DNA of 54,303 nucleotides from Gammaproteobacteria bacterium (GCA_028818225.1 JAPPOG010000037.1:1-54303); one strand, 5' to 3'. Positions 17,870 to 27,871 are shown, counted from the stretch's first letter. Numbers and translations are program-made. Notes: generated by a model not told the origin, from the sequence alone.

Positions 17870-19072
17870 ATGTTTCAATCACTCCAAGCTCTCCCACCGG
17901 ATCCGATTTTAGGGCTCACTGTCGCATTTAAAGCTGATTCCAATCCCAACAAGATTGATTTGGGCATGGGCGTATATAAAGATGAGCAGGGAAATACGCC
18001 TGTAATGAAAGCAGTGAAACAAGCCGAAGAGAAAATTCTTCAATCGCAAGATTCAAAGACCTACGTAGGCCCCACTGGTGCTGCTGACTACAATGAAACA
18101 ATTGCGAAATTGGTTCTCGGTGAGGAGCTGCTGCAAAGCCTCGGCAAAAGACGAGTTACCGTACAAACACCAGGAGGTTGCGGTGGACTGAGATTAGCCG
18201 CAGAATTCATCGGAATAGCGAATGCCGATGCTACCGTGTGGGTGAGCGATCCTACCTGGGCAAACCATAAACCCTTATTGGGTTCTGCTGGATTGAAATT
18301 CAACAGCTATCCCTATTACGACTATGAATCACATAGCGTGAATTTCAATGGCATGCTGGAAACGCTCAAGCAAATTCCACAGGGCGACCTGGTTCTATTA
18401 CATGGATGTTGTCATAACCCCAGCGGCGCTGATTTAAGCCCTGAGCAATGGGAAGCAGTTCGCGACATAGCGCTTGAACAGGGTTTTACGGTTTTTATCG
18501 ACCTTGCCTATCAAGGCATGGGCAGCGGCCTTGAAGAAGATGTATTTGGTGTTCGATTATTGGCAGCATCATTACCCGAATTGATAATTGTTAGCTCGTG
18601 CTCGAAAAACTTTGGCCTTTATCGAGAACGCACTGGCGCACTTACCTTGATCTGCGACAGCGACGGAGCCTGTGCGACTGCCAGCACCTTACTGGCAGCG
18701 GCAGCGCGCGCAAATTATTCCATGCCACCTGACCATGGCGCAGCTATCGTTCAGCGAATAATGAGCACGCCTGAATTACGAACTGTCTGGGACCAAGAAC
18801 TTAAAGAAGTTCGCGATCGTATCAACAGATTGCGCTCGCAATTTGTCCAAAAACTAAATGAAGCCGAAATTGCTCGGGATTTCAGTTTTATCGAAAACGA
18901 AAAAGGTATGTTTTCCTTTCTAGGCGTTGACAAGAACCAGATTAAAACTTTAATCGAGAAGTACAGTATTTACCTGGTTGATTCTAGCCGAATCAATGTT
19001 GCAAGCATTAATGACAACAATATTGATTACCTGGTGAATAGCCTGGCAGAGGTATTGACTGATCAGGCTTGA
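17870..19072 (+). CDS. Aspartate/aromatic amino acid aminotransferase
   Basis: The 400-residue class I PLP aminotransferase matches the AspC/TyrB group: PDPILGLTVAFKADSNPNKIDLGMGVY at the N-terminus (listed here in parts: PDPILGLTVAFKADSN, KIDLGMGVYKDE), YVGPTGAADYN, HGCCHNPSGADL, and DLAYQGMGSGLEED. The PLP-binding lysine is in SSCSKNFGLYRERTGAL. These enzymes transaminate aspartate, tyrosine and phenylalanine with 2-oxoglutarate. Substrate preference cannot be read from the sequence. A DAHP synthase lies on the opposite strand nearby. GAGAAAAC precedes the ATG at short spacing. Confidence 0.92.
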   Translation: MFQSLQALPPDPILGLTVAFKADSNPNKIDLGMGVYKDEQGNTPVMKAVKQAEEKILQSQDSKTYVGPTGAADYNETIAKLVLGEELLQSLGKRRVTVQTPGGCGGLRLAAEFIGIANADATVWVSDPTWANHKPLLGSAGLKFNSYPYYDYESHSVNFNGMLETLKQIPQGDLVLLHGCCHNPSGADLSPEQWEAVRDIALEQGFTVFIDLAYQGMGSGLEEDVFGVRLLAASLPELIIVSSCSKNFGLYRERTGALTLICDSDGACATASTLLAAAARANYSMPPDHGAAIVQRIMSTPELRTVWDQELKEVRDRINRLRSQFVQKLNEAEIARDFSFIENEKGMFSFLGVDKNQIKTLIEKYSIYLVDSSRINVASINDNNIDYLVNSLAEVLTDQA

Positions 19073-19075
19073 AGC

Positions 19076-19102
19076 AATGGCGGTTAAATCTTAACCGCCA
19101 TT
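19076..19102. terminator. Convergent hairpin between aminotransferase and usp genes
   Basis: AATGGCGGTTAA (19076-19087) and TTAACCGCCATT (19091-19102) are perfect 12-bp arms around a 3-nt loop. It sits between two convergent stop codons and overlaps the last codons of the usp gene. Either strand could use it, although neither side has a long U-run. Confidence 0.6.
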
Positions 19103-19524
19103 ACGTTGGACGAAATTCCCTGAATTACACAATTGGTTGTCGAGCCCGGCAACTGCATCCAGTCGCCGTCTTTATAGTGAGATCCTACTATTACCAAATC
19201 CGCATCTATTGCGGCGGCCAGTTTCTTGATTTCAAATGCTGGTTCGCCATGCGACAAATAGATTCTGTCACTGGGAATTTCCAGCCCATGCTTATGCAGT
19301 ATGTCGCGGATTTTTATCTGGGTATGATCGAGTATCCTCTGAGCATGAGCATTACCGCGGAAGTCTCTGTCATAGGCCCAACTCTCATGCATGCCTTCTC
19401 GGATTACATGAACTACATGCAAGTTTTCAGATTCATCTCGACATAATTGTTGAACGCGACCAATCAAGGCATTTGAGTGAGGGTTCAAATCGAGGGCTAA
19501 GAGTAATTTTTGAAAATGCGCCAT
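19084..19524 (-). CDS. Universal stress protein UspA family
   Basis: The 146-residue single-domain Usp starts FQKLLLALDLNPHSNALI and ends with the nucleotide-binding-like motif VIVGSHYKDGDWMQLPGSTTN (given in parts: VIVGSHYKDG, LPGSTTN). Here the canonical G-2x-G-9x-G(S/T) spacing is recognisable but altered. AGGAGGT precedes the ATG. A perfect FNR/ANR box with a matching -10 element lies upstream, so induction by oxygen limitation is likely, as known for Usp proteins in Pseudomonas. It converges on the aminotransferase. Confidence 0.88.
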   Translation of the reverse strand: MAHFQKLLLALDLNPHSNALIGRVQQLCRDESENLHVVHVIREGMHESWAYDRDFRGNAHAQRILDHTQIKIRDILHKHGLEIPSDRIYLSHGEPAFEIKKLAAAIDADLVIVGSHYKDGDWMQLPGSTTNCVIQGISSNVMAVKI

Positions 19525-19587
19525 GGCTACCTCCTACCGTTGCACAGCGGAACTTATTCGATAGCAGGGATCACAGTCGTTGCGATT

Positions 19588-19636
19588 GCGAAAAAAGATA
19601 CTTTAAACTGGCGGGGTGCCGCTTGATCTACATCAA
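19588..19636 (-). promoter_or_regulatory. FNR/ANR-activated promoter of the usp gene
   Basis: TTGAT-CTAC-ATCAA at 19623-19636 is an exact FNR/ANR consensus inside a longer 9-bp-arm palindrome (19619-19640). On the minus strand a -10-like TATCTT (19595-19600) is centred 32 bp further on. That is the spacing of a class II promoter with the box near -41.5, giving a start close to 19588, 64 nt before the usp ATG. The box overlaps the last codons of the DAHP synthase gene. Confidence 0.75.
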
Positions 19637-20709
19637 GCGGATCTGGCTTTAAGTGAAGAACTTACATCTGCTGCGAACTTGCGCAGAATATTTTCGGTGG
19701 TTTCCCAGCTAATACAGGCGTCTGTTACTGACACGCCATGTCGAATTTCCTCAAGGTCATCCGGGATTGGTTGATTTCCTTCTTCCAGATTACTTTCAAT
19801 CATAACTCCTATAATTGAATCATTCCCTGCATTGATCTGGTGGGCTACTTCATTTAATACTTCGATCTGTTTGTCATGATTTTTTTGTGAATTGCCATGA
19901 CTACAATCGATCATAATGTTTTCCTCATGACCTGCCCTGCGTAATTCTTCCTCACAGCGGCGCACACTTTCACGATCGTAATTCGGTGATTTACCACCGC
20001 GTAAAATTATGTGGCAATGGGGATTTCCTTCAGTACGAAAAACTGCAACCTTGCCTTCTTCAGTAACCGAAATGAAACTGTGGTTAGCAGAAGCAGAACG
20101 AATAGCATTTATGGCGACCATTAACTCGCCTTCCACATTGTTCTTGAATCCGATGGCTGAAGAAATTCCGCTCGCCAATTTCCTGTGTGTAGGTGATTCG
20201 GTTGTACGCGCCCCAATCGCAGTCCAACTTACCAGGTCCTGTAAATATTGCGGAGATATCAAGTCCAGTGCTTCGATTGCGATCGGCAACCCAACTTCAG
20301 CGATATCCAGCATCAGCTTTCTACCAATACGAATGCCATGATCGATCCGATGGGAGCCATCGAGATGCGGATCGTAAATTAGTCCTTCCCAACCGACTGA
20401 AGTTCTTGGTTTTTCAAAATAAACACGCATCAATATCAATAGCTCATCAGCCAATTCATCTGCCAGAGGTTTTAATAATTTGGCGTATTCAATTGCCTCT
20501 TCAGGATTGTGAATCGAACAAGGCCCTACGACTACTATGAGCCGCGGATCTTCACGGTTGAGGATCGATTTGACCTGCCGGTGCCCCCGCTTGACTGTTT
20601 TCAGAGCATCGCCTTTCAGGGCTAACTCATCTTTCAATGCGCCGGGCGTGGGTAATTCTTCATAGCCGGTAATATGAAGATTGTCGATTTCCTTTATTCG
20701 TTTAGCCAT
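19633..20709 (-). CDS. aroG: 3-deoxy-7-phosphoheptulonate (DAHP) synthase, type I
   Basis: The 358-residue cytosolic enzyme condenses phosphoenolpyruvate with erythrose 4-phosphate, the first step of the shikimate pathway. It is collinear with E. coli AroG/F/H: RLIVVVGPCSIHNPEEAIEY, MRVYFEKPRTSVGWEGLI, IGARTTESPTHRKLASG, CHIILRGGKSPNYD, MIDCSHGNSQKNHDKQ and SVTDACISWETTE. The metal-binding Cys, His, Glu and Asp positions are kept. Which feedback isoform it is cannot be decided, so the symbol is generic. GGAAA lies just upstream of the ATG. The divergent neighbour is efpL. Confidence 0.93.
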   Translation of the reverse strand: MAKRIKEIDNLHITGYEELPTPGALKDELALKGDALKTVKRGHRQVKSILNREDPRLIVVVGPCSIHNPEEAIEYAKLLKPLADELADELLILMRVYFEKPRTSVGWEGLIYDPHLDGSHRIDHGIRIGRKLMLDIAEVGLPIAIEALDLISPQYLQDLVSWTAIGARTTESPTHRKLASGISSAIGFKNNVEGELMVAINAIRSASANHSFISVTEEGKVAVFRTEGNPHCHIILRGGKSPNYDRESVRRCEEELRRAGHEENIMIDCSHGNSQKNHDKQIEVLNEVAHQINAGNDSIIGVMIESNLEEGNQPIPDDLEEIRHGVSVTDACISWETTENILRKFAADVSSSLKARSA

Positions 20710-20880
20710 TTTCCTATGCCTGATTTCAGGAGCGGGGATTATGGAGTATTTGGCGCCTTAACTCAAAACTCATTTCATCGTTTTTCCGCGTTAAATGCCA
20801 AGTCAATACGTCATTGCAGCCAACATCTGCATCAGTTACATTGCTTTGACAGTAAAGAGCAAGACCAGAAGGAGTGATCA

Positions 20881-21447
20881 GTGCCAAAGGCAAGCGAACT
20901 GAAGAAAGGAATGATCGTCGATATAGATGGTGTGCCCCATATCATAAAGCAACTGGAAGCAAAATCCCCCTCGTCCAGAGGAGCCGCAACACTCTACAAG
21001 ATAAGATTTAATAATTTACAGACACACCAAAAACTTGATGCCTCATTTAAGGGAGATGATTTGCTGAAAGAAGCAGATTGTATTCGAGCACCAGTCCAGT
21101 TTTCCTATCTCGACGATGAAACTTATTACTTCATGAACATGGAAGATTATAGCCAGTACGGCTTAAACAAAGAGCAATTGGAAGAACAATTACCATTTTT
21201 GGTAGAGCAGCAAGAAGACATTATAGCCTTGATCATGGACGGCAATTTAGTAGGTATCGAGTTACCTCAATCGGTGAATTTAATAGTTGAAAACACCCCC
21301 CCTGCAGTTACGGGCGCATCAGCAACTAACAGAAGCAAAACGGCTATCTTAAATACTGGACTGGAAATACAGGTACCAGAATACCTGGAACCAGGGGAAA
21401 CAATTAAAGTAAATACAGCGACTGGGAAATTTATGTCGAGAGCGTAG
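20881..21447 (+). CDS. efpL: Elongation factor P-like protein EfpL (YeiP)
   Basis: The 188-residue EF-P paralogue relieves ribosome stalling. Its three beta-barrel domains run MPKASELKKGM to the C-terminal GETIKVNTATGKFMSR. The tip loop reads SPSSRGAATLYK, with an Arg where EF-P has its modified residue; this is the YeiP/EfpL hallmark and implies no lysylation. The start is GTG at 20881 with GGAG six nt upstream, and the N-terminus agrees with the E. coli protein. It is divergent from DAHP synthase. Confidence 0.93.
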   Translation: MPKASELKKGMIVDIDGVPHIIKQLEAKSPSSRGAATLYKIRFNNLQTHQKLDASFKGDDLLKEADCIRAPVQFSYLDDETYYFMNMEDYSQYGLNKEQLEEQLPFLVEQQEDIIALIMDGNLVGIELPQSVNLIVENTPPAVTGASATNRSKTAILNTGLEIQVPEYLEPGETIKVNTATGKFMSRA

Positions 21448-21467
21448 AATTTCCGGTTAAAGTCAAA

Positions 21468-22250
21468 TTATAAAAATAGAATCAGCGCGATAACAAAAAC
21501 ACCACCTCCAGCAGCCAATCCCATGAGCAAACTCAATCGATCTTCATTGGTTGGATAAGTCCATTTTGGGGGCGCAACTCTCTCTCCATCCCCTTCGATT
21601 ATTTCTGAGAGCTCGCTAAACTCTTCCTCACTCATTAAATCTTCCCGGTCCTGCTTTGGAGCAGGTGAGTGAATTTCTACCGGCTCTAAAAATCCACCTT
21701 CTTCAACAAAGTTACCGCGTCGAGCAGCCCGTCTGTTTACAACGGATCCTGATCTATCTTCACTTTCAGGAGCTACTTTACGCCTTACAGGTTTTGCCAT
21801 CTCCCCTATCAATCCTGCCTGCACTAATAGCAGTTTTCCTGCTTTATAAGCCTTGGTGGTTGTCGATAATGTGCGCCTTTCCAAATTACGTGCTTTGGCA
21901 AAGTTGATAAGGGTATACCGACATTGAATTTCTTTTAAAACCCTGCGGAGAGACTGCTTATTCTGATCAGAGCTATTGAATTGTTGCGCCAGTTCGTATT
22001 GCTTCTGCTCCGCAATACCACTCTGCTCTATATCTCGCCAAGTTGCCTTATTTGCATGACATAAAATACTTAAAAGAAACCAGCGTGCTTGCTCCAGCAT
22101 CGTAGCTTGACCCAGTCGAGCTTCAATGCTGGCAATCAAGTCCTGGAGATTGTCGAGCTCAGCCAATTCGAGCTCCAAAGATTGCGCCAAAGTTAATTGG
22201 GCATCAGATGGAGAGAGCAACTGCTGGCTTGTATTTTCTTGTTCTTGCAC
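21468..22250 (-). CDS. Tail-anchored membrane protein of unknown function
   Basis: The 260-residue protein has a helical, Leu/Gln-rich N-terminal domain (about residues 20-150; LELELAELDNLQDLIASIEARL and SLRRVLKEIQCRYTL in parts), then a polar, acidic and Arg-rich linker. A single C-terminal hydrophobic segment (LLMGLAAGGGVFVIALILFL) suggests tail anchoring in the inner membrane. GTG at 22250 is the start. It follows the lipase gene by 9 bp and likely belongs to a murJ-led operon. No family is recognised. Confidence 0.65.
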   Translation of the reverse strand: MQEQENTSQQLLSPSDAQLTLAQSLELELAELDNLQDLIASIEARLGQATMLEQARWFLLSILCHANKATWRDIEQSGIAEQKQYELAQQFNSSDQNKQSLRRVLKEIQCRYTLINFAKARNLERRTLSTTTKAYKAGKLLLVQAGLIGEMAKPVRRKVAPESEDRSGSVVNRRAARRGNFVEEGGFLEPVEIHSPAPKQDREDLMSEEEFSELSEIIEGDGERVAPPKWTYPTNEDRLSLLMGLAAGGGVFVIALILFL

Positions 22251-22259
22251 GCTTAGTTA

Positions 22260-22958
22260 CTATTCCGGAATAAACTGACCAGTTTTTAAGAAATGAATTG
22301 TATGATCGATTACTTCATTATTACGCATCATAAAGGTATGGGTTACCGGTAATACGATGTGTGCATCCATGCCTTCAACCTTGGTACTCTCTACACTGAC
22401 CAGGCTATCATGGGGGCCATCCAGAAAAAGAAACCCCAGGGGATTTATATTGGTGGCCCCGGCAACAATGCCTAGCTCGAACTCCACCGGGCCAAGTTCC
22501 TTTAATACGCTTTCTTCTTTAGTCCCCAGCACTCTGCCTGCAGGACCCAGCAATCCGAATCCTGGCAATGGAGATAGCCTGTCGACTACTTCACTACCCT
22601 GATTAGGCGGCCCAAGCATAACTACTCTACCCAACAAATCCAGATCATTCTCTGTCAGGTAGTACCGTACCAGAATTCCACCTAGTGAATGAGTTACGAA
22701 ATGAATTCGCTCTGGCGAGAATGTTGCGCATTCACTGATACCTCGGCTGACCGCGTCATCTGACAACACTGCGATGTCATGTCTGATTGATGGATAGTTA
22801 ATGTTGGCAACATGAAAACCCGAGCGGGAAAGCTTTGTTTCTAACTCAGCCATGGAATTTGATATACGTGCTAATCCATGAAGCAAAACAACACACTCGT
22901 CGGCCAGAGAGGCTGAACTACCAAAAACAAGCAGAACGATTGCGATATAATTTTTCAT
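22260..22958 (-). CDS. Exported alpha/beta hydrolase, lipase-like
   Basis: The ~232-residue protein has a signal peptide (MKNYIAIVLLVFGSSASLAD). A mature alpha/beta hydrolase follows: VVLLHGLARISNSM with the oxyanion region, nucleophile elbow THSLGG (Ser), a later Asp in DGPHDSLVSVES and His in PVTHTFMM. These would complete a catalytic triad. It resembles small periplasmic lipases/esterases (PGAP1-like). ATG at 22958 is chosen because it starts the signal peptide; a longer in-frame start at 23000 would bury it. It starts 5 bp after the DUF2007 gene's stop. Confidence 0.8.
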   Translation of the reverse strand: MKNYIAIVLLVFGSSASLADECVVLLHGLARISNSMAELETKLSRSGFHVANINYPSIRHDIAVLSDDAVSRGISECATFSPERIHFVTHSLGGILVRYYLTENDLDLLGRVVMLGPPNQGSEVVDRLSPLPGFGLLGPAGRVLGTKEESVLKELGPVEFELGIVAGATNINPLGFLFLDGPHDSLVSVESTKVEGMDAHIVLPVTHTFMMRNNEVIDHTIHFLKTGQFIPE

Positions 22959-22962
22959 ACTT

Positions 22963-23274
22963 TTAATTTGCAGGGTCCTGGCAGTTCCAACATATATCAA
23001 AGCTTGCGGTATTTTCCTCGCCGCAGGTCATGCAGATCCAATCCTCGCCTTCAGGACTGTCATCGCTGTTTAACACTTCTTGGACAATTTGTTCAGCACG
23101 TTTCGCAAACAAAGGCTTTACCCAGACCTCGGGCATCGTTTCAGTAATCGGTGTTTCTCCGGCAATTGAGGCAAGCTTCTCGTTCTTTACTTCAGCATAT
23201 ATGTCATGCTGTTCCAGAACATTGCGAATATGCCAGGCCATAGCTGCACTGTCTGCAGTGTAGATTTTCTTCAT
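22963..23274 (-). CDS. DUF2007 protein with C-terminal zinc ribbon
   Basis: The 103-residue protein has an N-terminal DUF2007 'putative signal-transducing' domain: MKKIYTADSAAMAWHIRNVL, EQHDIYAEVKNE, then VWVKPLFAKRAEQIVQEVL. It ends in a short zinc ribbon (WICMTCGEEN...FDICWNCQDP, two CxxC pairs). The start at 23274 matches the domain; a longer frame back to 23433 overlaps murJ and is rejected. It is 35 bp downstream of murJ and 4 bp upstream of the lipase, in the same operon. Its role is unknown. Confidence 0.82.
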   Translation of the reverse strand: MKKIYTADSAAMAWHIRNVLEQHDIYAEVKNEKLASIAGETPITETMPEVWVKPLFAKRAEQIVQEVLNSDDSPEGEDWICMTCGEENTASFDICWNCQDPAN

Positions 23275-23309
23275 AAACGCGTTGTTTGATAAGTCAGATA
23301 AACTCAAGC

Positions 23310-24905
23310 TTAGCGATAGATATGCCGCCAGCGCAAGCCGAAGAGGAATAAGATGGCGCTGTAAATAACGATTCCCCCTAACACCAGGAGCGTGAGACGG
23401 CCGACCTGTTCCCAGACTGTCCAACCAAGCCATTCCTGCCAGTCGCCAGTATTAGTAAAAAGAAATAGCGCCATTGCGAGATTGGCGAGAATAATGCGCA
23501 AGAAAAAGATTCCCCAACCGGGCTGAAAGTAGAATACCTTTTCTTTACGCAGGACCCACATAAGCAATCCAGCATTCAGAAACGCGGCCAGACTCGTTGC
23601 CAATGCAAGTCCTACATGGGCGAGACCATTTAAATAGAACAGAATATTCATAATCATATTGGCGGTCATGGCAATGATTCCAATTCGTACTGGCGTAGCC
23701 GTATTCTGCCGCGCATAGAATCCCGGGGAGAAAATCTTTATTGCCATAAAGGCGATCAGGCCCAGGGAATATGCTCGCAGTGAGCCGGCCGACCCAACCA
23801 CATCTGAAGCTGGAAAGTTATCATTTTGAAAAAGAGTTACCAGCAATGGCTCTGCTATAAGCACAAGGGCCAGGGAGGCAGGAATTGCGATTAAACAAAC
23901 CAGGCGAAAAGCCCAATCCAACATTTCTGCAAACGCTTCAGTAGAGGCTTCCGCATGTTTGCGCGAAAGACTCGGCAGGACGACAATTGCAATAGCAATT
24001 CCAAAAGTACCCAAAGGCAGTTCCATCAGGCGATCTGAATAATAGAGCCATGAAACACTGCCTGTAGCTAACAATGACGCTATAAACACATCCAGCATTA
24101 AATTTATCTGCGTAACTGAAACGCCAAAAAGTGCCGGCAACATTAGTGTTTTAATTCGAGCAACGCCCTCGTGATTTTTATTGCGAACCGGCTTTGGCAA
24201 TAAATTAATTTGCTGCAAAAAAGGCAGTTGAAAAAATAACTGCGCAAAGCCAGCAATTAATACCGCCCACGCCAGCGCCAATTCTGGTTCTCGCATATAG
24301 GGTGCCAATAAAAAGGAGCAGCTGATCAACGACACATTCAATAAGGCCGGTGTAATCGCTGGAACGGCGAACTTTCCATACGAATTCAGAATTGCGCTGC
24401 ACAGTGCCGTCATTGAAATTAATAGCAGATAGGGAAAAGTGATCCGCAACATTTCAACAAATAAAGCAAACTTTTCAGGTTCATCGGTGAAACCATAGGC
24501 AATAGGTATTGCCAGAAATGGTGCAGCAATTATTACAAGCACGGTTACCAGCAACAATAATCCACCAAGACTACCCGCAACCGCATTGATCAACCCCTGA
24601 ACCTCAACCTGAGAATTCCTGGTGCGATATTCTGAAAGTACTGGAACGAACGCCTGATTGAATGCACCCTCAGCAAACAACCTGCGCATGAAGTTGGGAA
24701 TCTTATTCGCGAGGAAGAACGCATCCGTTGCATCACTGGTTCCAAATACGCGCGCAATCACGATATCCCGAATCAGGCCTAACACGCGGGATACCATAGT
24801 CATGGATCCAGTTACACCACTGGCTTTTAGGAGTCCGCCCTCCGCATCTGCTGTGCTGGATGCACTTGTTTCGACTCGCTCAGAGTCTGAATGAATTTCT
24901 CTCAT
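23310..24905 (-). CDS. murJ: Lipid II flippase MurJ
   Basis: The 531-residue polytopic protein of the MOP superfamily flips the peptidoglycan precursor lipid II across the inner membrane. About fourteen hydrophobic segments are visible. Motifs include SGVTGSMTMVSRVLGLIRDI, VFGTSDATDAFFLANKIPNF and MRRLFAEGAFNQAFVPVLSE. The N-terminal arginines and the RRLFAEGAF loop are hallmarks. A 25-residue hydrophilic extension precedes the first helix. ATG at 24905. It is divergent from rpsT, and heads a probable operon with the DUF2007, lipase and tail-anchored genes. Confidence 0.95.
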   Translation of the reverse strand: MREIHSDSERVETSASSTADAEGGLLKASGVTGSMTMVSRVLGLIRDIVIARVFGTSDATDAFFLANKIPNFMRRLFAEGAFNQAFVPVLSEYRTRNSQVEVQGLINAVAGSLGGLLLLVTVLVIIAAPFLAIPIAYGFTDEPEKFALFVEMLRITFPYLLLISMTALCSAILNSYGKFAVPAITPALLNVSLISCSFLLAPYMREPELALAWAVLIAGFAQLFFQLPFLQQINLLPKPVRNKNHEGVARIKTLMLPALFGVSVTQINLMLDVFIASLLATGSVSWLYYSDRLMELPLGTFGIAIAIVVLPSLSRKHAEASTEAFAEMLDWAFRLVCLIAIPASLALVLIAEPLLVTLFQNDNFPASDVVGSAGSLRAYSLGLIAFMAIKIFSPGFYARQNTATPVRIGIIAMTANMIMNILFYLNGLAHVGLALATSLAAFLNAGLLMWVLRKEKVFYFQPGWGIFFLRIILANLAMALFLFTNTGDWQEWLGWTVWEQVGRLTLLVLGGIVIYSAILFLFGLRWRHIYR

Positions 24906-25068
24906 GTTGTTTTTGACTACAAAAGCAGCCGGATTATCTCAGTTCCCTGATAGTAGAGATATGGCTCTGGAACAGAACCCCGCAATCTATCAATTGGTAT
25001 CGGATAAGCAGTTGAAATAGTTAGGTATTCTTGCAAATTAATCAGCCTCGAAGACCGCCGACATCCTA

Positions 25069-25097
25069 TTGACATCACCTATTGAAAACGGCATAGT
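25069..25097 (+). promoter_or_regulatory. Sigma70 promoter of rpsT
   Basis: TTGACA at 25069-25074 is a perfect -35. A 17-bp spacer separates it from CATAGT at 25092-25097 (4 of 6 consensus). Transcription would begin near 25104, giving an ~80-nt leader before the rpsT TTG start. Confidence 0.7.
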
Positions 25098-25185
25098 GTC
25101 GCACCTTCGAGAGGGTGGATCTCAATGACTGAGCTCCTTACCGCAGATCATACAGAACACGATTAAGAATTTTCAGGAGTTAGAA

Positions 25186-25449
25186 TTGGCAAATTCTCCA
25201 CAAGCACGCAAACGCGCCAGGCAGGGCGAAACACGTCGCCGTCATAACGCCTCTTTCCGATCCATGGTGCGAACCTATATAAAGAAGGTAGATTCAGCCA
25301 TCGCAGGCGGCGATCACAAAGCCGCAATGGAAGCTTATAATGGTGCAGTGCCTATTATAGATCGCATGGCGGACAAAGGAATAATTCACAAGAATAAAGC
25401 CGCGCGCCATAAAAGTCGTTTAAACGCGGCAGTCAAAGCATTAAAGTAG
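25186..25449 (+). CDS. rpsT: 30S ribosomal protein S20
   Basis: The 87-residue basic helical protein reads [20 protein letters not shown] at the N-terminus, as in other S20 proteins, and binds 16S rRNA early in 30S assembly. It starts with TTG (25186-25188), preceded by CAGGAGT. E. coli rpsT also uses UUG, a feature tied to its autogenous control. A strong promoter (25069) and an intrinsic terminator (25467) delimit a monocistronic unit. Confidence 0.96.
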   Translation: MANSPQARKRARQGETRRRHNASFRSMVRTYIKKVDSAIAGGDHKAAMEAYNGAVPIIDRMADKGIIHKNKAARHKSRLNAAVKALK

Positions 25450-25466
25450 CTACGATTTCCAAGAAT

Positions 25467-25495
25467 AAAAAACCGGCCCAGGCCGGTTTTTTTTT
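25467..25495. terminator. Bidirectional intrinsic terminator between rpsT and proB
   Basis: AACCGGCC (25471-25478) and GGCCGGTT (25481-25488) form a perfect GC-rich stem. A-tract 25467-25472 is on one side and a run of nine or more T on the other. It suits both rpsT (plus) and the proB operon (minus). Confidence 0.92.
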
Positions 25496-25515
25496 GCAGC
25501 TGAAAATAGACCCAA

Positions 25516-26631
25516 TCAAGTCAGTATCAAATTATCACGGTGAATAATTTCCTCTTCTCCAGCATAACCCAGGAGTTCGGAAATTTTTTCACTACTCTGC
25601 CCCAATAGAGTTTGAACTTCACCTTGATCGTAATTCACGAGCCCCCGCGCAACTTCTTTACCAGATTCGTCAATACAGGCAACCATATCACCTCGGGAAA
25701 ACTTTCCATCTGCTTTTTTTATGCCGACAGCCAACAGACTTTTGCCTGATTCTTTTAATACTTTAACGGCGCCCGCATCAAGCACCAGCGATCCTTTTAA
25801 GCCCAATTGTCCGGCTAACCACTGCTTTCGTGCAGCCATGGGCTCACTGTCGGCCTCCAGCAAAGTTCCCAATGGTCTCCCCTTTGCTATCTGCAATAAC
25901 ACTTCATCGGTATTACCATTAGTTATAATCGTACTGGTACCGGAACGAGCCGCCAGTTTAGCAGCAGAAATTTTCGTGAACATACCGCCGCGACCAAGGC
26001 TACTTCCTTTGCCGGCATACTCCATTAAGCTGTCATCGTTAGCCGAAGCAGTTTCGATGAATTTCGCCGAGCTATCCATACGGGGATCTGCACTATAAAC
26101 ACCATCCTGATCCGTAAGTACGATCATTACATCAGCGTTAATCAAATTCGCCACTAATGCTGCAAGAGTATCGTTATCACCAAAACAGAGTTCTGCTGTG
26201 GCCACGGTATCGTTTTCATTAACAACCGGCACCACGCCCATCTCCAATAGAGTGGATAAGGTGCTGCGCGCATTGAGATACCGCGTTCGATCGGACAAAT
26301 CCTCATGGCTAAGGAGAATTTGCGCTGCATGAACACCTTGACGCATAAAACAACTTTCATAAGCCTGTATCAGGCCCATTTGACCAACAGCAGCAGCCGC
26401 CTGCTGCAAGTGAATTTCATTAGGACGAGCAGTAAGGCCGAGACGAGAAACTCCTTCTGCTACAGCGCCGGAGGATACCAATACCATCTGGATGCCTGCC
26501 TGTTGCAACTTAACGAGTTGCTCCGCCCAGTGCGCAATGGCTTCTTTATCCAAACCAAGGCCATTATTGGTTACCAGCGAACTGCCGACTTTGACCACCC
26601 ATCTTTTAGCGCTACTTATTTTCTTTCTCAT
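25516..26631 (-). CDS. proB: Glutamate 5-kinase
   Basis: The 371-residue cytosolic enzyme phosphorylates glutamate in proline biosynthesis. An amino-acid kinase domain covers about residues 1-260 (RWVVKVGSSLVTNNGLGLDK, QMVLVSSGAVAEG, VVPVVNENDTVA, MIVLTDQDGVYSADPR, GRGGMFTKISAAKLAARSG). A C-terminal PUA domain follows, ending EEIIHRDNLIL. Length is normal. It is the last gene of rplU-rpmA-obgE-proB, 8 bp after obgE. proA is not in the window. Confidence 0.95.
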   Translation of the reverse strand: MRKKISSAKRWVVKVGSSLVTNNGLGLDKEAIAHWAEQLVKLQQAGIQMVLVSSGAVAEGVSRLGLTARPNEIHLQQAAAAVGQMGLIQAYESCFMRQGVHAAQILLSHEDLSDRTRYLNARSTLSTLLEMGVVPVVNENDTVATAELCFGDNDTLAALVANLINADVMIVLTDQDGVYSADPRMDSSAKFIETASANDDSLMEYAGKGSSLGRGGMFTKISAAKLAARSGTSTIITNGNTDEVLLQIAKGRPLGTLLEADSEPMAARKQWLAGQLGLKGSLVLDAGAVKVLKESGKSLLAVGIKKADGKFSRGDMVACIDESGKEVARGLVNYDQGEVQTLLGQSSEKISELLGYAGEEEIIHRDNLILT

Positions 26632-26639
26632 GACTCTTG

Positions 26640-27806
<1,167 letters not shown>

Positions 27807-27823
27807 TTATTGATACCAGAAAT

Positions 27824-27854
27824 AAAAAAGCCCCGTCGGATGACGAGGCTTTTT
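27824..27854 (-). terminator. Intrinsic terminator/attenuator between rpmA and obgE
   Basis: On the minus strand AAAAAGCCTCGTC pairs with GACGGGGCTTTTTT around ATCC, with one G-U, and ends in a U-run. It lies between rpmA (stop 27872) and obgE (start 27794). Ribosomal protein transcripts would thus largely end here, with read-through to obgE-proB. Confidence 0.85.
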
Positions 27855-27871
27855 GAAAAATTCTTAAATAA

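Noticed and set aside
23275..23433. N-terminal extension of the DUF2007 protein
   Set aside because: It runs inside murJ antisense-free coding sequence with low-complexity Leu/Ser and is not part of the domain; ATG 23274 is a better start.
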